From NCBI RefSeq assembly GCF_900163655.1, contig NZ_FWFG01000030.1, forward strand, positions 1-64,000: a stretch of DNA of 64,000 bases, given 5' to 3'. The notes below the pieces were generated by a model that was not told the origin of the DNA, ran no database searches, and saw only the letters and a program-made list of their open reading frames with translations. The stretch's first letter is position 1. Every line of letters starts with the position of its first letter. Shown piece by piece: positions 29,430 to 37,928 of the stretch. The DNA is from Brachybacterium nesterenkovii (GTDB lineage Bacteria > Actinomycetota > Actinomycetes > Actinomycetales > Dermabacteraceae). Both the position numbers and the translations under genes were made by a program.

Positions 29430-30541
29430 GCCCGGCGCCCGGCACGGGCGCCTTCGAGTCCGGCCTCTCGGCGAGCACGGGGACCGGCGAGGCGGGCGAG
29501 CGGGCGGGGGAGCGCGGCGTCACGAGCGCCGAGTCCAGCGCCCTCGAGCGGGCCGCCGAGGCCGCCCTGCGGCCGCGCCGCCTCGCGGAGTTCGTCGGGC
29601 AGCAGGTGGTGCGCGAGCAGCTCTCGCTCGTGCTCGACGCCGCCGCCGCCCGCGGCCGGGCGCCCGAGCACATGCTGCTGTCGGGCCCGCCGGGGCTCGG
29701 TAAGACGACGCTCGCGATGATCATCGCGGCCGAGCTGAACGCCCCGCTGCGCATCACCTCGGGCCCCGCGGTCCAGCACGCGGGCGATCTCGCGGCGATC
29801 CTCTCCTCCCTCGAGGAGGGCGAGGTGCTGTTCATCGACGAGATCCACCGCCTCGCGCGCCCGGCCGAGGAGATGCTCTACATGGCGATGGAAGACTTCC
29901 GGGTCGACGTCGTCGTCGGCAAGGGGGTGGGCGCCACCTCGATCCCGCTCGAGCTGCCGCCGTTCACCGCGGTCGGGGCGACCACCCGCGCCGGGCTCCT
30001 GCCCTCGCCGCTGCGCGACCGCTTCGGCTTCACCGGCCACCTCGATTACTACCGCCCCGCCGAGCTCGAGACCGTCATCACGCGCTCGGCCGCCCGGCTC
30101 GAGGTCGAGATCGACGCGGAGGCCGCCGCGGAGATCGCGGGACGCTGCCGCGGGACCCCGCGCATCGCCAACCGCCTCCTGCGGCGCGTGCGCGACTGGT
30201 CCCAGGTGCGCGGCTCCGGGCGCATCGACCTCGAGGCCGCGCATGCGGCCCTGGCCGTCTACGAGGTCGACGAGCGCGGGCTCGACCGGCTCGACCGCGC
30301 CGTGCTGCGCGCCCTGTGCGAGCGCTTCGCCGGCGGACCGGTCGGCCTGGGGACCCTCGCCGTCGCCGTGGGGGAGGAGACCGAGACCGTCGAGACGATG
30401 GTCGAGCCCTTCCTCGTGCGCGAGGGCCTCATCTCCCGGACGCCGCGCGGTCGGATCGCGACGCCCGCCACCTGGGCGCACGTCGGCCTCGCGGCGCCCT
30501 CGCCCGGAGCCGGGACGACTCCGCCGCTCGGCCGCTTCTGA
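29426..30541 (+). CDS. ruvB: Holliday junction helicase motor RuvB
   Basis: A 371-residue AAA+ motor. Walker A is GPPGLGKTT (residues about 87-95), Walker B is VLFIDEIHR, the sensor region is [16 protein letters not shown] with the arginine finger, and a C-terminal winged helix ends the fold. The N-terminal 45 residues are a Gly/Ala/Glu-rich extension before the usual RP..L.EFVGQ start. GGAGG lies 6 nt before the GTG, which overlaps the ruvA stop, so synthesis is coupled. Confidence 0.96.
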   Translation: MSPAPGTGAFESGLSASTGTGEAGERAGERGVTSAESSALERAAEAALRPRRLAEFVGQQVVREQLSLVLDAAAARGRAPEHMLLSGPPGLGKTTLAMIIAAELNAPLRITSGPAVQHAGDLAAILSSLEEGEVLFIDEIHRLARPAEEMLYMAMEDFRVDVVVGKGVGATSIPLELPPFTAVGATTRAGLLPSPLRDRFGFTGHLDYYRPAELETVITRSAARLEVEIDAEAAAEIAGRCRGTPRIANRLLRRVRDWSQVRGSGRIDLEAAHAALAVYEVDERGLDRLDRAVLRALCERFAGGPVGLGTLAVAVGEETETVETMVEPFLVREGLISRTPRGRIATPATWAHVGLAAPSPGAGTTPPLGRF

Positions 30542-30613
30542 GGCGCACCGGGCGCACGAGGGGCTCATCACGTGCCCGGCCCCGGGGCTCGATCCCGTTC
30601 AGGGGCCTCCGGC

Positions 30614-30619
30614 TAGGAT
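30614..30619 (+). promoter_or_regulatory. Candidate yajC -10 box
   Basis: TAGGAT lies 51 bp before the yajC ATG in the 129-bp gap after ruvB. It could start the yajC-secD-secF-apt transcript. Confidence 0.5.
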
Positions 30620-30670
30620 GGCCCGGTCACCCGCGCGCCCTCGGCGCGTGCCGCTGTCGAAAGGCTCCCC

Positions 30671-31129
30671 ATGGATCCCATGCTCATGCTCCTCGTCGTC
30701 TTCGCCGTCATGATGATCCCGATGTTCATGATGTCGAGCCGGCAGCGAAAGGTGCAGAAGCAGAAGCAGGAGATGCTCCGGCAGCTCGGCGTGGGCGACG
30801 AGGTCCGCACGCACTCGGGCTTCTACGGCCTGATCGTCGAGGAGTACGACGACACCGTGGTCCTCGAGGCCGAGGACGGCTCGCAGCTCAAGTGGGCCCG
30901 CGCCGCGATCGCCATGAAGGTCGACCCGGCCGACGGCGTCCCCGTCGTCGGCGAGGACCCCGCCTCCGCGGACGCGGGGACGGCGGAGGACGCCGAGAGC
31001 CGCTATGACGCCGACCTCGCCGCCGAGGAGCCCTCTGCCGACTTCGACCAGGAGACCTCCTCCGCGGCGGAAAGCTCGTACGAGTCCTACGACGCCGACC
31101 GCGCCCCGCGCGACAGCGACCGCCTCTGA
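30671..31129 (+). CDS. yajC: Preprotein translocase accessory subunit YajC
   Basis: This 152-residue protein has one N-terminal membrane helix (residues about 3-19) followed by the YajC core: SSRQRKVQKQKQEMLRQLGVGDEVRTHSGFYG and DTVVLEAEDGSQLKWARAAI. The C-terminal 60 residues are acidic, Ser/Glu/Asp-rich and probably disordered. YajC joins SecDF to form the accessory complex of the Sec translocon. It is the first gene of yajC-secD-secF. Confidence 0.93.
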   Translation: MDPMLMLLVVFAVMMIPMFMMSSRQRKVQKQKQEMLRQLGVGDEVRTHSGFYGLIVEEYDDTVVLEAEDGSQLKWARAAIAMKVDPADGVPVVGEDPASADAGTAEDAESRYDADLAAEEPSADFDQETSSAAESSYESYDADRAPRDSDRL

Positions 31130-31153
31130 TGCACCCCCGGCGGGCCCGTCCGC

Positions 31154-33028
31154 GTGCCCGCCGCGCCTGACAGCCCGCGCCACCGACCCGTCAAGGACCC
31201 CGTCGCCGCCATGCCCGCACGCAGATTCGCTCTGGCCGCGCTGGCCGTCATCCTCCTGATCCTCGGAGGAGGCGTCGGCGCCGGCATCGCCCGCGGCGGC
31301 TGGCAGGCCACGCCGAAGCTCGCCCTCGACCTCGAGGGCGGCACCCAGGTGATCCTCACCGCCTCGTCGCTCGACGGCCGCCCGATCGACGCCGCCACCA
31401 TGGAGCAGGCGCGGCAGATCATGTCCGACCGCGTGAACGCGATCGGCGTGGCCGAGACCGAGATCAGCATCCAGGGCGGGAAGAACATCGTCGTCGACGT
31501 CCCCGGGCGCCTCGACGAGAAGACCTCGGAGGCGCTGCGGCGCACCGCGGCCATGTCCTTCCGGCCCGTGCTCGCCGTCGGCGACGGCACCGCGGGCGCC
31601 TCGGACGCCGGCGGCGCATCCGACGCCGTGCCGCCCAGCACCACGGCCTCCGTGAGCCCGGCCGACGGCGCGGCCGGCGGAGCCTCGGATGCCGGTGGTG
31701 CCTCGGATGCGGGTGGCGCCTCGGATGCGGGCGGAGCCTCCGACGCCGGGGGAGCGACCGACGGCGGCGTCCCCGCCTGGTCGCCCGAGCAGCTGACCCC
31801 TGCGGCGCAGACCATCTTCACCGAGTCCACCTGCGCGGACCCGCGTGCCCTGGCCGAGCAGGCCGAGACGGCCGCCCCGACGGACCTCGTGGTGCTGTGC
31901 GACGAGGCCGGGACCACGAAGTACCTCCTGGGCCCGCAGTCGCTCGAGGGCGCCGGCGTCGCCGATGCCAAGGTGGCCCCCGCGACCAACAGCCAGGGCC
32001 AGGCCACCGGCGGCTACGTGGTCAACATGACCTTCACCTCCGACGCCGCCTCGAAGTTCGGCGCCCTCACCACGGCGCTCTACAACGGCGAGGGCGCGAC
32101 GGGGCAGTTCGCGATGGTGCTCGACGGCACCGTCATCTCCGCCCCGCAGGTGCAGGCGCCCACGTCCTCGTCCGCGTCGATCGAGGGCGACTTCACCCAG
32201 GAGAGCGCCCAGCTCCTGGCCGATCAGCTCCGCTTCGGCGCCCTGCCGCTGAAGTTCACGGTGCAGTCCGAGCAGCAGATCTCCGCGACGCTCGGCTCCG
32301 ACCAGCTCGAGAAGGGCCTGCTCGCCGGTCTCATCGGCCTGCTGCTCGTGGTCCTCTACGCGATCGCCCAGTACCGCGTGCTCGCCGCCGTCACCACCGC
32401 GAGCCTCGCCGTCATGGGGGCCCTCGCGTACGGCGTCATCACCGTCATGTCGAACATGCCGGAGATCGGCTACCGCCTGTCGCTGGCGGGCGTCGCCGGC
32501 CTCATCGTCGCGATCGGCTTCACCGCGGACTCGTTCATCGTCTACTTCGAGCGCGTGCGCGACGAGATCCGCGACGGCCGCGGGATCGTCAGCGCCGTCG
32601 ACCACGGCTGGCAGCGCGCCTCGCGCACCATCATCGCCTCCGACACCGTCAACATCATCGCCGCGGTGGTCCTCTACGTGCTGTCGACCGGCGGCGTGCG
32701 CGGCTTCGCCTTCACGCTCGGCCTGACCACCCTGCTGGACCTCCTGGTCGTCTTCCTGTTCACGCATCCGATCCTCCAGGTCCTCGCGCGCACGCGCTTC
32801 TTCGGCAAGGGGCACCCGCTCAGCGGGCTCGACCCCAACGCGCTGGGGCGCGACCTGCCCGCCTACGCCGGGCGCGGCCGCGTCCGCGACAGCGCCTCCC
32901 GGCGCCGCCGCGACGCGGAGGAGGAGCCCTTCGAGTCGCTCGCCGAGCGCAAGGCCCGCCGGGCCCGCGAGGAGGCCGAGGCGCGCTCCGCCTCGGCGAC
33001 CACCACCGATGAGGAGGGCACGAAGTGA
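31154..33028 (+). CDS. secD: Protein translocase subunit SecD
   Basis: This 624-residue RND-type subunit uses proton flow to pull proteins across the membrane. It has an N-terminal helix, the large periplasmic P1 domain (LALDLEGGTQVILTA), and five C-terminal helices including LVAIGFTADSFIVYFERVRDE. GTG at 31154 is the longest start; ATG at 31211 would give the usual short N-terminus and is a good alternative. Residues about 150-205 are an Ala/Gly/Ser/Asp insertion with tandem GGASDA units, not part of the conserved fold. The stop overlaps the secF GTG (GTGA). Confidence 0.92.
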   Translation: MPAAPDSPRHRPVKDPVAAMPARRFALAALAVILLILGGGVGAGIARGGWQATPKLALDLEGGTQVILTASSLDGRPIDAATMEQARQIMSDRVNAIGVAETEISIQGGKNIVVDVPGRLDEKTSEALRRTAAMSFRPVLAVGDGTAGASDAGGASDAVPPSTTASVSPADGAAGGASDAGGASDAGGASDAGGASDAGGATDGGVPAWSPEQLTPAAQTIFTESTCADPRALAEQAETAAPTDLVVLCDEAGTTKYLLGPQSLEGAGVADAKVAPATNSQGQATGGYVVNMTFTSDAASKFGALTTALYNGEGATGQFAMVLDGTVISAPQVQAPTSSSASIEGDFTQESAQLLADQLRFGALPLKFTVQSEQQISATLGSDQLEKGLLAGLIGLLLVVLYAIAQYRVLAAVTTASLAVMGALAYGVITVMSNMPEIGYRLSLAGVAGLIVAIGFTADSFIVYFERVRDEIRDGRGIVSAVDHGWQRASRTIIASDTVNIIAAVVLYVLSTGGVRGFAFTLGLTTLLDLLVVFLFTHPILQVLARTRFFGKGHPLSGLDPNALGRDLPAYAGRGRVRDSASRRRRDAEEEPFESLAERKARRAREEAEARSASATTTDEEGTK

Positions 33029-34179
33029 CCGCCGCCTTCTCCCGCTTCGGCAACGACCTGCACACCGGGCGCCGCGAGTTCCCGATCGTCCGCCGTCGCC
33101 GCCTCTGGTACCTGCTGAGCGCCGCCGTCCTGGTGCTCCTGGCGACGATCGCGCTCGTCCGCGGCCCGAACCTGGGCATCGAGTTCACCGGCGGCTCGGA
33201 GTTCCAGATCTCCGGCCTCGCCTCGGCCGATCAGTCCACGGCCCGCGATGTGGTCCGCGAGCATGTGCCGGACAACGAGCCCAAGATCACCGCCGTCGGG
33301 TCGGACGGGCTGCGCGTCCAGACCGAGCAGCTCTCCAGCGAGGAGACCGGCGCCCTGGCCGAGGACCTCGCGAGCGCCTACTCCGTGCCCGCCGCCAACG
33401 TGTCGAGCTCGTTCATCGGCCCGACCTGGGGCGGCGACGTCACCTTCACGGCCCTGCGCGCCGTCGTCGTCTTCCTCGTGCTGGTCGGCGGCGTCATGGC
33501 GCTGTACTTCCGCAACGTGAAGGCGTCGGTCGCGGCGATGCTCGCGCTGCTGCACGACATGCTGCTGACCGCCGCGGTGTACGTCGCCGTCGGCTTCGAG
33601 ATCACGCCCGCCACCGTCATCGGCTTCCTGACCATCCTGGGCTACTCGATCTACGACACCGTCGTGGTCTTCGACAAGGTCCGCGAGAACACGGAGGACC
33701 TCGCCTCCAGCCCGCTGACCTTTGAGGGCAATGTCGAGCGCGCCGTGAACCAGACCCTGGTCCGCTCGATCAACACCTCGGTCGTCGCGCTGCTGCCCGT
33801 CGGGTCGATCCTCGTCATCGGAGCCTTCCTGCTGGGCGCCGGCACCCTCAAGGACATCTCGCTGTCCCTGTTCGTCGGCATCCTCGCCGGCACGTACTCC
33901 TCGATCTTCCTCGCTCCCGGCTTCCTCACGGATCTGCGCCGCGGCGAGCGGGCGATCCAGGAGCACGACGCCGAGGTCGCCGGTCGCGCCCCCGTCGAGG
34001 CGCCTGCTGCGGGCCCCGCCCAGTCCGACGAGGCCGACGCCGCCGATGACGCTCCCGAGCCCGCCGTCCTCAGCGCCTCCGGCGCCCGCGCGCACGACGC
34101 CGCTCCCACCGACCGGGACGACGGCGCCGCCGCCGTCCGCCACCAGCCGCGGCGCACCACGCGCCGTCGGCGCCGCTGA
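33025..34179 (+). CDS. secF: Protein translocase subunit SecF
   Basis: This 384-residue membrane protein has the SecF signature LGIEFTGGSEFQI near residue 52, a short periplasmic domain, and helices containing FLTILGYSIYDTVVVFDKVREN and VERAVNQTLVRSINTSVVALLPV. It forms the SecDF complex with the preceding gene, whose stop it overlaps (GTGA). The last 80 residues are Ala/Glu/Asp-rich then Arg-rich, a cytoplasmic disordered tail common in actinobacterial SecF. Confidence 0.95.
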   Translation: MTAAFSRFGNDLHTGRREFPIVRRRRLWYLLSAAVLVLLATIALVRGPNLGIEFTGGSEFQISGLASADQSTARDVVREHVPDNEPKITAVGSDGLRVQTEQLSSEETGALAEDLASAYSVPAANVSSSFIGPTWGGDVTFTALRAVVVFLVLVGGVMALYFRNVKASVAAMLALLHDMLLTAAVYVAVGFEITPATVIGFLTILGYSIYDTVVVFDKVRENTEDLASSPLTFEGNVERAVNQTLVRSINTSVVALLPVGSILVIGAFLLGAGTLKDISLSLFVGILAGTYSSIFLAPGFLTDLRRGERAIQEHDAEVAGRAPVEAPAAGPAQSDEADAADDAPEPAVLSASGARAHDAAPTDRDDGAAAVRHQPRRTTRRRRR

Positions 34180-34195
34180 GACACCAGGAAGCCCC

Positions 34196-34768
34196 ATGCA
34201 CACCGACCGCCTCTCCGATCCCGCCCAGGTCCCCTCCGCCGCGGAGATCCACGAGCTCATGACCGGCCGCATCGCCGAGTTCCCGGACTTCCCGGAGCCC
34301 GGCGTCCTGTTCCGGGACATCACGCCGCTGCTGGCCGACGGCCCGGCGATGCGCAAGGTCATCGCGCACTGGTGCTCGCTGCTGCCCGCGGACCTCGACG
34401 TGATCGTCGGCACCGAGGCCCGGGGCTTCGTCCTCGGCGCCCCGCTCGCCTACGAGCTCGGGATCGGCTTCGTGCCGGTGCGCAAGGCGGGCAAGCTCCC
34501 CGGCTTCCCGCGCTCGGTCACCTACTCGCTGGAGTACGGCACGGCGACCGTCGAGATCGCCCAGGGCGCCATCGCCCCCGGCCAGCGCGTCGTGATCGTC
34601 GACGACCTGCTCGCCACCGGCGGCACCGCGCAGGCCACGGCCGAGCTCGTCCGCGACTTCGAGGCCGAGCTGCTGGGCGCCTCCTTCCTCATCGAGCTCG
34701 AGGGCCTGGGCGGGCGGGACAAGCTCGCTGACCTCCCCGTCTCCGCGCTCTGGTCCATCCCGAACTGA
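34196..34768 (+). CDS. apt: Adenine phosphoribosyltransferase
   Basis: This 190-residue enzyme salvages adenine with PRPP to make AMP. It has the PDFPEPGVLFRDITPLL start block, GTEARGFVLGAPLAYELG and the PRPP-binding loop VVIVDDLLATGGTAQA. The ATG has AGGAA 6 nt upstream. It follows secF by 16 bp and precedes relA, the conserved secDF-apt-relA order, linking purine salvage with ppGpp metabolism genetically. Confidence 0.95.
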   Translation: MHTDRLSDPAQVPSAAEIHELMTGRIAEFPDFPEPGVLFRDITPLLADGPAMRKVIAHWCSLLPADLDVIVGTEARGFVLGAPLAYELGIGFVPVRKAGKLPGFPRSVTYSLEYGTATVEIAQGAIAPGQRVVIVDDLLATGGTAQATAELVRDFEAELLGASFLIELEGLGGRDKLADLPVSALWSIPN

Positions 34769-34854
34769 CGAGCGCGCCGTGCGGCCCGCCGTCGGCGCGC
34801 GCCCGGCGCGTCCGCCCGCGGCGGACGCGGTCGGCCGATGCCTCCCGGCGCTCG

Positions 34855-34860
34855 TAGACT
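34855..34860 (+). promoter_or_regulatory. Candidate relA -10 box
   Basis: TAGACT lies 25 bp before the relA GTG in the 117-bp gap after apt, which suggests that relA has its own transcript in addition to any read-through. Confidence 0.5.
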
Positions 34861-34885
34861 GAGGCTTCGGCGAAGGGAGGCCCCC

Positions 34886-37216
34886 GTGGACGAGGGAGAT
34901 CGCAGCGGCAGGACGGTCGATCCGCTCGCGGGCGCCCGCGCGCGGCGCGCCCGGCGCGGGTTCTTCGGCTCCAAGGCGGCCGGTCCCGACCGGATCCTCG
35001 ATCCGCTGCTCCAGGCCGCCGTGCGGACCAGCGGGCGCGAGGACACCGCGCTGCTCGAGCGGGCATACCGCGTCGCCGAGGCCTGCCACCGCGGGCAGTT
35101 CCGCAAGAGCGGCGACCCGTACATCACGCACCCCGTGTCCGTCGCGACGATCCTGGCCGAGCTCGGCTCGCCCAAGGAGGTCCTCGCGGCGGCTCTCCTG
35201 CACGACACGGTCGAGGACACCGACTACTCCCTCGAGCGCCTCCGCTCCGAGTTCGGGGAGGAGATCGCGCTGCTGGTGGACGGGGTCACCAAGCTTGACA
35301 AGATCCAGTTCGGCGAGGCCGCGCAGGCGGAGACCGTCCGCAAGATGATCGTCGCGATGAGCCGTGACATCCGCGTCCTGCTCATCAAGCTCGCCGACCG
35401 CCTCCACAACGCGCGCACCTGGAAGTACGTCTCCGCGTCCTCGGCCGAGCGGAAGGCCAAGGAGACCCTCGAGATCTACGCGCCCCTCGCGCACCGCCTC
35501 GGCCTCAACACGATGAAGTGGGAGCTCGAAGACCTCTCGTTCCGCGCGCTCTACCCCAAGGTGTACGACGAGATCGTCGCGCTCGTGGCCCAGCACGCGC
35601 CGGCCCGCGACCAGTACCTGCAGGCGGTCACGGACCAGATCAACGAGGACCTGCGCAAGGCGCGCATCCGCGCCGAGGTCAGCGGGCGCCCCAAGCACTA
35701 CTACTCGATCTACCAGAAGATGATCGTGCGCGGGCGCGACTTCGCGGACATCTACGACCTGGTGGGGATCCGCGTGCTCGTGGACTCGGTGCGCGACTGC
35801 TACGGGGTCCTGGGGATCCTGCACTCGCGCTGGTCCCCGGTGCCGGGCCGGTTCAAGGACTACATCGCGCTGCCCAAGTTCAACCTCTACCAGAGCCTGC
35901 ACACGACGGTGATCGGGCCGACGGGCAAGCCCGTCGAGATCCAGATCCGCACCTACGAGATGCATCGGCGCGCCGAGTACGGCGTCGCCGCGCACTGGAA
36001 GTACAAGGCCATGTCCGGCCCGCAGGAGATGGCACGGGCCGGCACGCAGGAGATGGCGTGGCTGCGCCAGCTCATGGACTGGCAGAAGGACACCAAGGAC
36101 TCCGGGGAGTTCCTCGAGTCGCTGCGCTTCGAGATCAGCAGCCAGGAGGTGTACGTCTTCACCCCCAAGGGCGATGTGATCGCCCTGCCGCAGGGCGCCA
36201 CCCCCGTCGACTTCGCCTACTCTGTGCACACCGAGGTGGGGCATCGGACGATGGGCGCGCGGGTCAACGGGCGCCTCGTGTCGCTCGAGTCCCAGCTCAC
36301 GACCGGCGACGTCGTCGAGGTGTTCACGTCCAAGGCCCCGGGGGCGGGGCCCAGCCGCGACTGGCTCGCCTTCGTGACGTCCCCGCGTGCGCGCACGAAG
36401 ATCCGCCAGTGGTTCTCCAAGGAGCGGCGGGAGGAGGCGCTCGAGCGCGGCAAGGAGGAGCTGTCCAAGGCCCTGCGCAAGCAGCACCTGCCGATGCGCC
36501 GCCTGCTCACCCACGACACGCTGCAGGCGGTCGCCGTGGACCTCAACCTCGTGGACGTTGACGCCCTGTACACGGCCGTCGGCGAGGGCCATGTCAGCGC
36601 CGCCGCGGTCACCAACCGCCTCGTCGCGGCGTTCGGCGGGGACGAGGGAGCGGCCGAGGACGTCGCCGAGATGGCGCTGCCGTCCAAGGCGCGCACGCAC
36701 CGCTCGCATCGCACCGACGACGCCGACCAGGGCATCAGCGTGGACGGGCAGGACGACCTGTGGGTCAAGCTCGCCAAGTGCTGCGGCCCCGTCCCCGGCG
36801 ATCCGATCATGGGCTTCGTGACCCGCGGAGCGGGGATCTCCGTCCACCATGAGCAGTGCTCGAACGCGAAGCAGCTGCAGGTCGACCAGCCGGACCGGAT
36901 CGTGCCGGTGCACTGGTCGGGCCGCAGCGGCAGCGCCTACCTCGTCCACATCAAGATCGAGGCGCTGGACCGCAGCCGCCTGCTGACCGACCTCTCGGTG
37001 GTCATCGCCGAGCAGCATGTGAACCTCCAGTCGGTCCACTGCCAGTCGCAGGCCGATCGCCTCGCGACCGCGTACTTCTCCTTCGAGCTCGCCGACCCCG
37101 CGCACCTGAAGTCGGTGCTGTCGGCCGTGAGGCGGGTCGAGGGCGTCTACGACGTCTATCGCGTGACCTCCGACGGCAAGCGCGTCGACTCGGGCGCGGC
37201 CCTGCCCGTCGCCTGA
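34886..37216 (+). CDS. relA: Bifunctional (p)ppGpp synthetase/hydrolase
   Basis: This 776-residue Rel protein sets the stringent-response alarmone level. The HD hydrolase domain shows GDPYITHPVSVATIL, ALLHDTVEDTD and KLADRLHNARTW. The synthetase domain shows RPKHYYSIYQKM and KFNLYQSLHTTVIG. A TGS domain (EVYVFTPKGDVIALPQGATPVDFAYSVH, given in part), a zinc-finger/helical region with KCCGPVPGD, and a C-terminal ACT domain follow. An intact HD motif means it is the bifunctional form. GGGAGG precedes the GTG by 5 nt. Confidence 0.96.
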   Translation: MDEGDRSGRTVDPLAGARARRARRGFFGSKAAGPDRILDPLLQAAVRTSGREDTALLERAYRVAEACHRGQFRKSGDPYITHPVSVATILAELGSPKEVLAAALLHDTVEDTDYSLERLRSEFGEEIALLVDGVTKLDKIQFGEAAQAETVRKMIVAMSRDIRVLLIKLADRLHNARTWKYVSASSAERKAKETLEIYAPLAHRLGLNTMKWELEDLSFRALYPKVYDEIVALVAQHAPARDQYLQAVTDQINEDLRKARIRAEVSGRPKHYYSIYQKMIVRGRDFADIYDLVGIRVLVDSVRDCYGVLGILHSRWSPVPGRFKDYIALPKFNLYQSLHTTVIGPTGKPVEIQIRTYEMHRRAEYGVAAHWKYKAMSGPQEMARAGTQEMAWLRQLMDWQKDTKDSGEFLESLRFEISSQEVYVFTPKGDVIALPQGATPVDFAYSVHTEVGHRTMGARVNGRLVSLESQLTTGDVVEVFTSKAPGAGPSRDWLAFVTSPRARTKIRQWFSKERREEALERGKEELSKALRKQHLPMRRLLTHDTLQAVAVDLNLVDVDALYTAVGEGHVSAAAVTNRLVAAFGGDEGAAEDVAEMALPSKARTHRSHRTDDADQGISVDGQDDLWVKLAKCCGPVPGDPIMGFVTRGAGISVHHEQCSNAKQLQVDQPDRIVPVHWSGRSGSAYLVHIKIEALDRSRLLTDLSVVIAEQHVNLQSVHCQSQADRLATAYFSFELADPAHLKSVLSAVRRVEGVYDVYRVTSDGKRVDSGAALPVA

Positions 37217-37222
37217 GGCCCC

Positions 37223-37849
37223 TCAGACCCCCGTCGCGCTGACGGCGCTCCAGCGCGCCCGGGCGCGCCGCAGGTGGGGGAGCGCGGCGCAGGATGCGAG
37301 GCGCCGGTCGATCGCGCGCGGATCGGCGTGCCCCGATCGGAGCAGCGCCTCGACCGCCCGGAGCGCGAGCGCATCGTCCGCGGCGAAGCGCAGGACGTCG
37401 ATCGCGGTGCGCACGGGGATGGTGACGGGGCATCCGCCGATCGCTTCGACCTCGGCGGGCGACACCTCGACCTGACGGATGCGCGTGCCGGCGAGCGCTC
37501 GGGGGCGGGCGGTGGTGACGAGCTCGAGCAGCGGCGGCGGGGCGACGCCCGTGAACACCCAGGCGGCGCTGAGGCCGGCGACGACGAGGTCTGCGGACAG
37601 TTCCGCGCCGAGCGCGCAGCCGATCGCGACGGCACGGTCCGGCATCGTCAGCAGGCTCGCCGGGTGCGCCCAGACCCCGTCGCGCAGAGGCACGAGACCG
37701 TCGTGCCGCGCGCATGAGCGGGTGCTCGGCCCGTCGGGGTAGGCGGCCAGCTCGCCCGCGATGCGGCGGGCGAGATCGCCCGCATGGGCGGACCAGGCCC
37801 CGCAGCCGGAGGCGCGGGGCGGAGCGGGGGCGAGGGGCGGAGACGGCAT
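37223..37849 (-). CDS. AbiEi-like antitoxin-domain protein, orphan
   Basis: This 208-residue protein resembles actinobacterial proteins annotated as type IV AbiEi-family antitoxins. It has the winged-helix-like end RHDGLVPLRDGVWA, the block GAELSADLVVAGLSAAWVF, and VTIPVRTAIDVLRF. It lacks the DUF559 nuclease-like tail found in many relatives, and no AbiEii nucleotidyltransferase partner is nearby, so toxin-antitoxin function is doubtful. The ATG at 37849 is chosen for a GGGAGG 9 nt upstream, which lies inside a long hairpin (37855-37903). A start at 37885 is possible. Confidence 0.55.
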   Translation of the reverse strand: MPSPPLAPAPPRASGCGAWSAHAGDLARRIAGELAAYPDGPSTRSCARHDGLVPLRDGVWAHPASLLTMPDRAVAIGCALGAELSADLVVAGLSAAWVFTGVAPPPLLELVTTARPRALAGTRIRQVEVSPAEVEAIGGCPVTIPVRTAIDVLRFAADDALALRAVEALLRSGHADPRAIDRRLASCAALPHLRRARARWSAVSATGV

Positions 37850-37854
37850 ACGCG

Positions 37855-37903
37855 ACAGCCTCCCGTCTGCCGTGCGGCGGGGCAACGGCAGGCGGGAGGC
37901 TGT
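37855..37903 (-). promoter_or_regulatory. Long hairpin covering the AbiEi-like ribosome site
   Basis: The 18-bp arms (ACAGCCTCCCG-T-CTGCCG and CGGCAG-G-CGGGAGGCTGT, one mismatch) flank a 13-nt loop. In the minus-strand RNA it follows the DUF349 stop by 25 nt, and its 3' arm contains the GGGAGG of the next gene. No U-tract follows, so it could act as terminator, ribosome-site mask, or both. Confidence 0.65.
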
Positions 37904-37928
37904 GGATCGTGCGGTGGACGAGGCGGGG

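Noticed and set aside
31670-31760. Regular short repeats that could suggest a CRISPR array
   Set aside because: The units are in-frame 18-bp codon repeats inside secD with no unique spacers.
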